From the NCBI GenBank assembly GCA_003573635.1, contig QUTJ01031804.1, positions 1 to 20,272 on the forward strand: a DNA stretch of 20,272 nt, given 5' to 3'. The position numbers and the translations under genes are program-made. Within the stretch, counting starts at the first letter, position 1. The number at the start of each line of letters is the position of its first letter. The DNA is from Goniomonas avonlea. Taxonomy: Eukaryota > Cryptophyceae > Goniomonadida > Goniomonadaceae. The notes beneath the pieces were generated by a model that was not told the DNA's origin, made no database searches, and worked only from the letters and a program-made list of their open reading frames with translations. This document shows positions 6,563 through 18,500 of the stretch, piece after piece.

Positions 6563-9500
6563 ATGGGAGATGCGACGGTCGAGGCGCACATTGCTCGCCT
6601 TGAGTCTGATCTGGCTGAACGTGGAAGGCAGCTCTGGGCTGTGAGTGAGGCCCTGCAACAGGAAGTCGCCGAAAAAGAGGGGCTCATCGCCTCATTCGAG
6701 GAACAGCTGTTCGGCCCGTCCTTGCAGCAACATTTGCACATTTTGGACAGGTCGGGTAATCACAAACTGGCTCTATCTTCTGAGGCAGGGTCTTCTACTG
6801 ACCTCTCGACGCGCGGAGGCTCACCGTCACTCCATCTCGTCCGAGCGTCAAGATCGACCGCGACTGCCGCGGAGGATTCAAATTTGATGATCCACGTTGA
6901 TGATGCGCGGCGTCGCGCCCATGATGCTGCTGAGGCTGCCGAGCGGCTTTCTCATGAGCGGGACTTACTGGCTGCAGAGGTCGGCAGTCTGCAAGCGGCC
7001 CTCGCAGCCAAGAATGCTGAGTTGGATCGCACCGTCATGTCTGCAAGCGGCGGCGCCGATCCTCGTTTGAAAGAACTTGCCGAAGTTCGTGCCGCGTTTG
7101 CAAGCAAAGAAGCAGAGGCGAACCGTTTGCAGCATGAGGTAGCGGCTCTGCGCGCTCAGCTCTCGGTGCAGTCCCCAACTGTACAGTCTCCAACTATGCA
7201 ATCTCCTCATAGGAAGGACGGTGTAAAGGATCTTGCCTCACTCACTCGGATGGAAGCACTTGAGGGAGCTCTGCGGAAAGTGCGTGGAGGGGACGGAGCT
7301 CAGAAATCGAACGAGTCGGCTAAACTCCAGATTGCCCTGGCCACTTGTCAGGGCGAGTTGCAGGCAACCAAGACTGAGATGCAGCTCTTAATTAAGGAAA
7401 ACCATGCCTTGGTTGCGGAAAACAAACGCCAGGTAAGGCTACTGCTGTCTTGGAGTGATTTTCGAGCAGAACCGTTCCGATCCCGTCGCCGAATGACAAC
7501 ATGATGCTTAAACAACAGGCACAAAAGGTAGCAGAAGCAGAAGCGGAGTTATTGCTCCTTGGCGACCGTGTTACTGGTTATCAACAGCAAGTTGGAGACT
7601 TGGACAGACAGCTCAAGGTATTTCGTGCCCTCATGCCCCTATCAGCACCGCAGCGTGCAGTTGCGGCAGGCAAATACTCTCAGCACAATTGGGAATACTC
7701 CTGCACATCCACCACAATTAGCACATTTCACAGTCGAATACTCTTACACGTGCACAATGGGGAATCCTCTTTCGAATATCCAGTCGATTGGGCGACAATC
7801 TCCTGCTGCACGTGTGGCGTGTTTTGAAGCCATTATCTCAGATTGAGCAATCGAAAGTAGAGCTGCAGTCTCAGCGTCCTGCCGACGGTGTCTTGCGGGC
7901 GGGAGAGGACTCCGTGCAGCAACTTGCCGGAGCGCTCGCCACTGCAGCCGTGGGGACCACAATGCGAGCTGTGTCAGAAGGGCTTGCAGCGGCGTGTGAC
8001 GGAGACCGAGAGGGACAACAGCGAGACGGCGAGCTTGCTGCGGCCGTCGGCGCAACCGACGTCGCCTCTCTCACACAGCGAATTAAGGTTCACCTCTTCT
8101 CTCCCCTCCCAGACAAGCTGTGTCTTCCCAATACTGCTCCCGGCTTTGCTCGTCATTTTTTGGTACCCTTCTCCTTTGCAAACCTACTGTGGTCACTTCT
8201 TCTGCAGCCTGCTCCTTGCGAACCTGCTCTTGTCACTTGCAAGTGTTTGCACTGGCAGCCTGATCACTTGCGAACCTGCTCCTGCCACCTCAAGTGTTGT
8301 TCTGGCAGCCTGTTCTCTTGTGCAGCCGCTCAGTTGCTCTGCAGGACCTCGAAGTTGAGCTCGCACGAGCGAACGCGGAGTGCTACGACAGTGCAGTGGA
8401 GCTTGAGGCTTTGACCCAGGCAGCCAGCGTGGCGGCAAGGGAGGCAGACGGCAAGCTCCAGGAGGAGGTTGTGAAAGTGCGCGCTGAAGAAAGGGAGAGG
8501 TCCACGGCGGAGGTTGCCAGAGTCCGGGCTGAAGAACGGGAGAAATTGAAAGAGGAGGTGGCCAAGGTGTTCAGCGAGGAAAGGGAGAAGTTGAAGGAGG
8601 AAGTGGCCAGAGTGCGCGCTGATGAACGGGAGCGGCTGAGGGAGGAAGTGGCCAAGACGCGCGCTGAGGAAAAAGAAAAGTGGGAGGCCGAGCTGGGCAG
8701 GTGTATTGTCAGCGCAAATTCTGCAAGGGACGAACAGAAGTTGAAGTGGGATGCTGAGCGTCGTGAGTTTTTGCAGGAGCGGCTGGCATGGGGCGAGGAG
8801 AAAATGGAGTTGCAGTCTCAAATTGCTGCTGGCAAGGACGCGGGCGGTCGTGTGGCCTCGGAGACAGGGCAGGACGGCACGGACAGGCTGGGGCAGGCCA
8901 AGTCCGGCGAGGGCACCGCCGGCAAGACTAAGCCTGCTGCCGACGTCGCCCACCTGACCTCTGCTCTGGCAGCCGCTGAGAACAATCTGCGACAGCTCGA
9001 GCTGGAGCTGGTGCGTGCTGATACCGACAATCGCCTGTACTGCTGCACGCTTGCATGCCCGTGGTGTCAATTACCCGTGTTGGCACGGCCGCACACTCGC
9101 AATCGCCTGTACTGCTGCACGCTTGATGCAATCGCCCATGTTGGCACGGCCGCACACACGCCATCTCCTGCGTTTTGGTGGCATGCCCGCATGTCCCTCA
9201 TCACAATATGTGTTTGGAGCTCGCATGTCAGTCAGCTTGTGCCGAGTATTCCCTCACAAGAATTGCTGTTTTTCTGACGAGACTGACACTCTGGCAAGCA
9301 ACTGGAGCAAGGGCGGGTTGGCGTGGCAGTGGCTAACAGTGCGCGGCAGGAGGAGGCGCGGCAGGAGGTGGGCGGGAGGTTACGCGTGCGTGGGCTAACA
9401 GTGCGCGGCAGGAGGAGGCGCGGCAGGAGGCGGGGCGAGAGGTTGCGCGTGCGTGGGAGGTCGCCTCCACCTCTGCTCGTTCCCTCCAAGTGGAGCAGGA

Positions 9501-12500
9501 CAAATTAAAATCTGCGGAGCAAAAGCTGCGGATGTTTGAGCACCAGGCGCAGGAACTGGCAGCCCGCAACGCGGTCGAGGCTCGGTGCGGCGCCCCGGTT
9601 ATACACGAGGAGACCGGGCTGGAGGAGGCCGAGGCCTCCCTCCTCCTTGTGCAGCAGAGTCTGCAGGAAAAGGAGAACTGCCTCCAAGACCTCTCTGCCA
9701 AGCTCAAGGCCGCGGTCGCTGCCAAGGTGACGAGTTTGCGACGCTCTTGACATTGTGACGCTCTTGACAAGTCTGGTCATTGTGGCGCTCTTGACGTCTG
9801 GTCATTGTGACGCTCTTGACAAGTCTGGTCATTGTGGCGCTCTTGACGTCTGGTCATTGTGATGCTCTTGACAAGTCTGGTCGTGAGGTTATTGAAGGCA
9901 GGTGGGAGGCTGTTGCAGTTGAGTGTGTGGTTGGGGATTCAGCAGTGGAGTGTGTGGCCAAGGTAATTCTGCGGTTATTGACAACGCTGCGCTCAGACGG
10001 CGGCCGAGGCGAGGTTAGCGAGTGCGCGTGCGCAAGAAGAAGCTGCTCTCCTGGAGTCAGCCAAAAAGTTTGAGTCCGAGCGAGCTGCCATGCAGCTGGC
10101 TCATGACAAGTTGTCGCGTGAGCTGTCGAGGGCTGTGGCGTCCGAGCAGGCTGCAGCACAGCAAGCGCGGGCGGCGAGCACGACCTTGCACGCTGCGCTC
10201 GCCGCTGCAGTCGAGAGCGCCGACAACTCTGCGAGTGAACGCGAGGCCTTGGCCTCTCAGGTACGAATTGGCATTTCCTCCATTGCTGCTCTCAGATTCG
10301 GAGAACTTGGATGCGTGGACGCACTGGCAGCTTCCAAGATAATTTGCTAGGTTGACCCGTTGCACACCAGGTGGCGTATCTCGAAACGGCGCTCAAGGCA
10401 AGCGGACGGGCTGACAAGTCTGACCTGCGCCTCTCTCCTCTCGACCGCGACGCCCTCGACGAGGACGACATGCTCAGCAACAACCACGATGCCCAGGCGG
10501 AAGGTGTGTGCACTGGGGTGGTCGTGTCTCTCTCTGTGTCTATGACAAGAACCGACAACAACAGCAACAGCAGCAGCAGCAGCCGCACAACAAATGGGGC
10601 ATCCTCCTGCACTTCCTCAGTATGCAGGACTCGTCTCAGCCTCACGATCCCTCCAATGCACATAACTCTGCATTGCCCCACGCCGAGGCTTGTGATTGCG
10701 TTTTCCACACGCCGCTTTACCACACCCCGCTAACACCCTCCGTCGAGGGGGCCCGGGCATACTCCGCTAGCACCCTCCGCCGAGGGTGGGCCCCTTGACC
10801 ACACCCCGCGAACACCCTCCGCCGAGGGTGGGCCCCTTGACCACACCCCGCGAACACCCTCCGCCGAGGGTGGGCCCCTTGACCACACCCCGCGAACACC
10901 CTCCGCCGAGGGTGGGCCCCTTGACCACACCCCGCGAACACCCTCCGCCGAGGGTGGGCCCCTTGACCACACCCCGCGAACACCCTCCGCCGAGGGTGGG
11001 CCCCTTGACCACACCCCGCGAACACCCTCCGCCGAGGGTGGGCCCCTTGACCACACCCCGCGAACACCCTCCGCCGAGGGTGGGCCCCTTGACCACACCC
11101 CGCGAACACCCTCCGCCGAGGGTGGGCCCCTTGACCACACCCCGCCACCGAGGTGGCAGCGCTAACACGCCGAGCAGGCAGAGCAGCTGGCTCACCGACA
11201 CAGGACGGCGGCACGTCTCGCCGTCTTTGCTTTGGCAACCCCGGCGACAACCCTGTCGAGGTGACAATGCCATCCGTCTGCTACCCTGGGCGAAAGTTTC
11301 TGCTGTGTGGGCGCGTGTCCACGGTGGTGCCATTGTGGTCATCTGTCGAAGTGTCTCTCAGTCACGAACAGCTTCTTGTTTGCCCCCCCTTCGCGTTCTT
11401 GTAACCAGCCAAGCAGGACAAGGCCACGGCGGCGGCGGAAAAGGCCCGCCAAAACAACTCCGCGGCGTCGGACAAAGAGCACGCCGACGCCCTCGCAGCT
11501 TACCAGTGGGTCCTTTTCCCAACCCTGGGGCCATGCTATTCCATAGTGCCGGGCATGTGACGTCATCTCATGGCATCTGATGCCATGTCCTGCCGTGCCG
11601 TGCCGTGCCTGTTATGCCGTGTCATGTCATGTCCCATGCAGCGCGAAGCTGCGGCAATCTCTGTAGTGCGAAGCTGCAGCAATCGCTCCAACTCGCACCG
11701 TGTCATGTCATGTCCTATGTAGTGCGAAGCTGCAGCAATCTCTCCACCGTGTCATGTCATGTCATGTCCCTTGTAGTTCGGAGCTGCAGCAATCTCTCAA
11801 ACTGCCGCCGTGTCATGTCATGTTCCGTGTAGTGCGGAGCTGCTGCAACTGGAGGCCTGGCGGCGGTTTGGCTCATGAGGAAAGAACGGGATATATGTTT
11901 CAATTCGAACTTGATTAAAACTAGAATGTTGTGCATAGAATCACAATTTGAGCAACAATTAAGTAGGGCTCATGGGACCGGATTGATTGGATTTTGAGTT
12001 GTGCCCAGGAACAAGATTGGGCAGCTCGAGCGAGCCCACGCCGAGGAGGTGGGGGCGCTTCACGCGCGGGTGGGTGCACTGCAGGCGCAGCTGGCGTCGC
12101 TGCGCCGCCTGCAGGAGGCCGTGAACTGTGTGGAACCCGAAGGCGAGGACACGGAGTGGTGCAGCGCGGTGGAGTGGAGCAGCACCGCCTCGGCTGCTGT
12201 TGAAATTGGTCTCGATGTGTCCTGTGTCCTTGCCGAGCCCGCCGCCTCCGGTGTGGGCGGTGACTGGCAAGGGCTCGTGTCTGCGCTCTCCCTTGCCCAG
12301 GACGAGTCAACGAGGTTGGCTCGTGAGGTGAGCCAGTCGTGCATATGCCAGAGCGACATGGTGGATGTAGCGACACGGTGGAAGGTGGTGCTGTAGCGAC
12401 ATGGCGGACATCGTGACACGGTGGAAGGTGATGTTGTAGCGAGATGGTGGACGCAGCGAGAAAACAGTGGAAGGTGATGCTGGAGCGAGGGGCGGAGATT

Positions 12501-15500
12501 GACGGCCGCGACAGGGGGAAGGGCTGGCCAACGCGCTACTCATTGCTCAGTCCGAGACTCAACGGCTGAAGGAAGAAATGGCCGATGTCCTCCAATCCAA
12601 GGCTTTCATGCAAGCCCAGGTATGCGCCCGTGTGCTGCATTTCGTTTTTTCTGATGTAGTAGCAGTGTCGAAGTTAAATCTCTGATGGTAGCTCACGCTC
12701 CTAGCTATGCCGTGGACTCTCTCTTATGCATACTCGCAGGCCAGTGTGTGCCGAGTTTGCCAAGGTAGTTTGTCCTCCGGAAGCCGCAGCCCACAGAGTC
12801 CAAGCAAGGCGGCTGCTGCAGCAGCTCCGTGCACAGCTGTTGCAACTTCGGCTGCTGCTGCCACTGCTGCTGCCAGAGCTGTGTACCTCGAGGACAGGGC
12901 ATGCATGCAGTCTGCGCTTCGGACCATCAGCGGCGCTGAGGCAACTCTCGCGAACAGTCTCGCACTCGCGACAAGTCTGGCAGCTCGACTTGAGGCTGAG
13001 GGGCGAGCGGCGGTGCTCGAGGAGCGGGCTCGGGGCCAAGTTGTGCTGGAGGCGTGCGAGGCCGCAAAGCTCGAGGAGAGCGAGCGTGCTGCTGAACGCG
13101 AGAGAGTCCGGGGTGAGGAGAAGCAGGAGCGAGCTCAGCTCGAGGCTGCGCTTCGACTGCGGCAAGAGCTCCACAAGGAGTGTGAATGCGTCCGGGCCGA
13201 CTTGAAGGAGCAGCTGGAAGCGGAGACTCGGAAGCGGGCGCAGGCTGAGGAGGAGCTGCGGGTGCGGAGGGAGGCAGCGGAGGCAGCTATGCCCGGCGTG
13301 GGGGTGGTGGGCATGGCCAAGAGAGTCCAGGACTGCGGGAGGACGTCAGGCCCGGGGGTACCGACCCTGTCTGCGGCGCAGGTTGAGGAGGCCCTCACGC
13401 GCCGCGACCTGCTCGAGGAGATGCTGCAGGCCGCCCGTGCTGATCTGCGAGAGGTCCGTGTTTCAGTGACCTTGTTTCACAGTTTGGTCGTTCGTTATCA
13501 GGTTGTGATGCGTGGAAACAGGCGCACAAAGTTGTGGAGGAGCGGGAGGAGCAGCTGCACCGCGCGCACGTGGCGACGGCACGTGCGTGCGACGAGCAGG
13601 ACAAGCTCAAGGACCACGCTGGCCGTCTCGAGGAGGAACTGGCTGCGTCGGAGGCGGCGCGAGAAGCGCTCGCTGCGCACGCCTCCGGGTTGAGCCAAGC
13701 CTTGACTGAGGCTGAGGCCGAGCTCCAAGCTCTCGGCGAGGCCCACGCCATAGGTGTGTGGCGTTGTTTAGCCTGCTTAACACGCTCCCACCCCCCCTCC
13801 ACGTGGCTCCAGGACCACTCTCTCAACTGTTGTCTTTCGCCTTGTTTGTGGCTGTGTTGTCCTTGATGCTTCGCCTTGAAAGGTCGCCTCGATACTTCCT
13901 GTAGCTTCTGTCTCGATATTGCCTGCAGCTTCTGTCTCGATATTGCCTTGAGATTCTGTCTAGATACTGCCTGTAGCTTCCATCTCGAAGCCTGTTGCTT
14001 CTTTATTGCACCGGCGCGGTTTGTGCACTTCTTTCCTTGGTGTTTTACCTCGTTGAGCCATGGTAACGGCGTGGCAAAGACACTTGCTGTCTGACGTGGC
14101 GAAACAGGCACGGCAGAGGCAGTGGATGCGGCAGTGCATGCTGCTGAGGTGGCCAAGCAGCAGGCGAAATCTGCTGAGGCTGCTCTACTCGGGGAGCGCG
14201 CCACAGCAATCGAGTCTGCCGCCGCTACTGCTTCCGCAGAGGCCATGACAAAAATTGGTGCCGAGATGGAACAGGGAGCTCGAGTGAGTCCGACCGGTCG
14301 TCCGCCGCACGCCTGTCCCGACATCGCACGTTCCGCAGCCGATAATCTTGTGCCGCACGCCTTGCGCTGCCTCCTGCCCACAATGAGACTGCGGTTGCTG
14401 AGCTCTTTGACCTCTTTGACCTCTTTGACCTCTTTGACCCGTTTGTGGCAGGTTCTGCGAGCAGCGGTCGCAGCGGCGGAGGCGAGGGCGGCCGCAGCCG
14501 AGCGGCGGGCCGGCGAACTGGATGTGCTGCGTGCGCGCCTGCAAGAAGACATTGCCTCGGTGCGCCCCAGTGCACTCTGCGCACTCTGAACTTGATTGCC
14601 TCGCGCCCGTTTTTTATTTCCCGTAGGCCTGAACTTTCATGATTTTTTGTTGTGCTATCGAACATGGTACCTCGCGCAAGCTCAACGTCAAGGCGCGTCG
14701 CCTTTACAAAAACTGGAGGGCTGTTGGAATTTATTCAGGGCTACTTCAAGACCTGCGGCTCGTTGTCGAACCGGACGCAAGCGCTGACCTGTCGAGAGTT
14801 GACGTGTGACACGTTGACGCGGCAGACGCACGAGGTGCGCGCCAAGCAGCAGGCGGCGACGACGAGGCTGGTGGAGCGGCTCGAGGAGGAAGTGATCCAG
14901 CTCCGCCACGCGCTTGCTGATGCCCAGGCTGCCGCGCAGGTCCGTGTTCACAGTCTCCCTGGCCCACGTGTGAGAGCGAGTGTCGCCTGCGCCCTGTGAG
15001 GGCCGGCGCATGTCCGTGCTTGCACAGCCTCCCTGGCCCAGAGGTGCCGTGTGAGAGCGAGTGTCGCTTGTTGCACAACAATGATGATGGCCAACGTGTG
15101 CGAGCGAGTGTCGCTTGTGGCACGGCAGTGAGTGCAGCGAGCACAAGTCAGAGCAGCTTGCTCTCACCTCACGCCTTCACACACAGGAGCGCGAGTGTGC
15201 ACACAACAATGCGTGCAGCGAGCACAAATCAGAGCAGCTTGCTCTCACGGATGCAAAGCTCAAACTTGAGGTCAAACTCACCAAGCAGATCGCAGAAAAT
15301 GAGGTACTCGCCCTATTTTTGCTGTCTTGTGGATGAGAAAGCCTCTAGCACCCTGTGTTGCAGGAGTGCTCACCCCCATCGATGCGGCCATCGCGACTTG
15401 AGCACTGGCGTGCAGGACCTCACCGCAGCCAACACAGGTGCTGAAGCAGACGGCGTCCAAGTTGAAGAAGGACCTGGCTGCGGCAGAGGCACAGACTCTC

Positions 15501-18500
15501 GTGGCGGAGGGGCGCATCGAGCAAGCTCTCCGAGCCGAGAGAGAGGCGCACGCGCAACTCAACCAAGTGCGGCCCCTGCCCACCCTGCCCCACAGCGTTC
15601 CGCACTGTCGCGTCTCTACAGGGTCCAGTGCTGCGTGTGCTGCTGTGGTCTGTGTCGTGTGGCCCAGCAACACAGCGTGTTCCCCGGTGTTGTGACCATC
15701 GCACACCCTGTGCACTGTGTTGTGGTCAATGTTGCGTGGCTCAGTGCCTGTGCGCATAGGTGTTGTGTTTCGCTTCTCTCCAAGGGTGTCGTGTTGCAGT
15801 TGTGGCGTCAGGTCATGCCGCTGGTCGCGCTCAACCCTTCTCTCCAAGGGTGTCGGCGTGCTAACACTGCTGCAGGTCATGCCGCTGGTCGCGCTCAACG
15901 ACTCTCTCCAGCAGAAGCTTCGAGAAGCAGAGGAGAAGCTGAGCGAGATCCCGAAGCTCAAGGCGTGCGCCGCGGCCGACGCGCAGGACTACAAGCAGCT
16001 GCAGGCCAGGATGCAGTCGCAGCACGACGCCCTCCAGGCCCAGATCCACATGCACACCGTCCACCTCAGGTCTCTCCTTTAGTCCCACCTTCTCCTCCGC
16101 GTACCCGTGCTCTCTACTCAAACACTGCGAAGCAATGCTCGGTCACACTTCAGGCCGTTGGGCGCCATACTGTTGACCGCCAGTGCAGCGGAACAGCACG
16201 TCTGCCTGGTGTTCGATAGCACGAGCAAAAGCAGCCGAGCGTCAATAGAGCAATATATCAGTCGCAGGGCGACAGCGCGGCAGCGTCACTTGCAACTGGT
16301 GTAGAGCGTGAGGGCAGGACCATGTGGACAGCAAGAGAGCGAGAATGCAGCATCACCTGCAGCACTGCACGCATGGCATCTGATATTCTGCACCAACAGG
16401 GAGGCTGAGGCTGGCACAGCTCGGGCCATTGCTGCTCGCGACGAACTCTCCGCGCAGGTGAGTGCGGCGCACTGATGGCTGCTGGCGCGTTGGGCCCGCC
16501 GTCGGACTGCTGTGGTGGCAAGCTGGACCGCGGTGTTGACACGCTGGACTGTGTTGACACGCTGGACTGTGTTGACACGTTGGGCTGTGTTGACACATTG
16601 GACTGTGTTGACACGTTGGACTGTGTTGGCACGTTGGACTGTGTTGACACGCTGGGCTGTGTTGGCACGTTGGGCCGGGTTGGCACGTTGGGCTGTGTTG
16701 ACACGTTGGACTGTGTTGGCACGTTGGGCTGCTGGTGTGACACGTCGGAGTGGCGTGTTGAAACGTCGATTTGCTGAGACTGCGGTGCTGACACGATTGT
16801 GTAGTGCATTGCTCTAGAGTTGTGTGCACGTTGGACTGCTGTTTGACGCGTTGGAATAGTGCGTTGACACGTTGGACTGCCGTGTGGCACATAGGAATAA
16901 TGTTTTGCACGTTGGGCGTGGAGTCGTTGACACGTTGGACTGCCTAGCACTTTGCTGGCGCGTGTGCTGTGCTCACGTTGACACGCTGGACTTCCGTGTG
17001 ACACGTAGGAGTAGGTGTGTTGCACATTGGACTGCTGGGCGTGCGTGTTGAGCGTGTATTGCACATTTGACTGTGGTGTGACGCGTAGCAGTAGTGCGTT
17101 GGCAGGCTGGATTGCCGAGCGCCGCGCTGAGACGTGAGTGTGCCGTGCTCACGCAGTCGCAGGTTGCCTCCCAGGCGCGCAAGTTGGAGAAGATTGATGC
17201 TTTGCGGGCGACGTGCACAGAGGCAAATGCTTCCTTGGCCAAGATGCATGAAAAGGCCAGCGATCTTGAAGATGAGGTCGCTGCGTTGCGGGTGCGTTGT
17301 TCGCAGTCCACGTGAGCTCCCTCAGGACGGAGGGAGGTGGGTGCCTTGATGACATGGGGGGGGGTTTGGGTGGGGGGTGCCCTCATGATGGAGCGGGGTG
17401 AGTGCCCTCATGATGAAGGAGGGTGTCTTGATGACGGAGGGCGGGGTGTCTTGATGGCGGGTTTAGGTGGCGGGTGTCTTGATACCAAGGGTAGGAGTTG
17501 CCGAGATTCTGAACGGGGGTGGAGGGGGGCGCGTGGTCTTTAGGAGGGGTGGGAGGGGGTGCCCCTGACGACGGAGGGGGTGGTGGTGGTGGGGGCGTGC
17601 CCTGGGGTAGTGCTCTCATGGTTGTTGATGACGGAGAGGGTGGGTCCTGATGCATGATGAAGGGGTGACGGAGGGTTGTGTGTGCCGGAGGCTTGTGTGT
17701 GCCCTGATGGTGGAGGGGCGAGTGCCCTCATGGCAGAACGTCAGCGTGCGGATATCTCGCCGCAGTGGTTGTGGGTGGTTGCAAGTGACCAGGACATTGC
17801 AGGCGAAGCTGGAGGTGGCTGAGGAAAAGGCGTCGCGGTTGGAGGCGGCCGAGGAGGAGCTGCAAGGCCTTCGCCTGCAAGTGCAGCGGCTCAACGAGCA
17901 AATTTCTACACTGCAGCAGCAGCTCCACCGGGAGGCGTCCAAGTCGCGGCACCACCTCGCTGCCATTGTCCTGGAAGGTCGGCGCCCGCACGCCGACGGT
18001 TGCGGCCACTCGCCGCGGGTCAACCAGTCCGCAAGCTCCCAAAGCCCCGCCGCCGGAGGTGCTGTGAGCGTGTCAGTGAGCCCACGGGTTAACCTGAGCT
18101 ACGCAAGTGCGCCAGGCGCAGCGACGGGCGACGCCGCTCGTTCCCTCGTCCTCTCGCCGCAGAGAAACCGCAACATGCGTGCGAGTGATAGCGGCGACGA
18201 CGAGGACTCGGAGGACGAGCAGGAGGATGACGAGGAGGGGGGTGGGCACAAGCTGGTGGAGTCAATGCTGCAGCGAAGGATGAAGGAAAGGGTGGAGTGG
18301 CAGAACCAACTTCGCGCGGCCAACGCAAGGTGTGTGCATGCATTCGTCCGAGCAGCCAATGTGTGTGTCCTCGTTAGGTCACTCCCATTTAGTTGCTAAT
18401 TTCGCGAAACTCAGAGTTTACCATATCGTGTACGTTCCCACGTGCGCATAACTAGGGCATTTGATGTCGCGTCCTAAACCCTAAACTCTAAACCCAAATC

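Noticed and set aside
9888-9962. Extra 25-codon exon between exons 5 and 6
   Set aside because: It is phase-compatible and ends AAG|GTAATT, but it would leave a 34-bp intron and has a poor acceptor. It was kept only as an alternative.
10720-11150. Possible CRISPR-like array
   Set aside because: The units are directly abutting with no unique spacers, and the genome is eukaryotic.
10717-11580. Long ORFs on both strands (up to 264 codons) with 14-residue repeats
   Set aside because: They are produced by the 42-bp minisatellite, whose unit length is a multiple of three. They lie in an intron and have no start context or domain.
13395-14552. 385-codon minus-strand ORF
   Set aside because: It is antisense to GC-rich coiled-coil exons 13 and 14 and crosses their introns. 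It is low-complexity Ser/Ala with no domain.
14996-16219. 407-codon plus-strand ORF
   Set aside because: It runs through introns and out-of-frame exons 17-19. The phase-consistent coiled-coil reading explains the segment better.
16258-17064. Minus-strand ORF with Gln-His-Ser-Pro-Thr-Cys repeats
   Set aside because: It is the antisense of the 18-bp intronic minisatellite.
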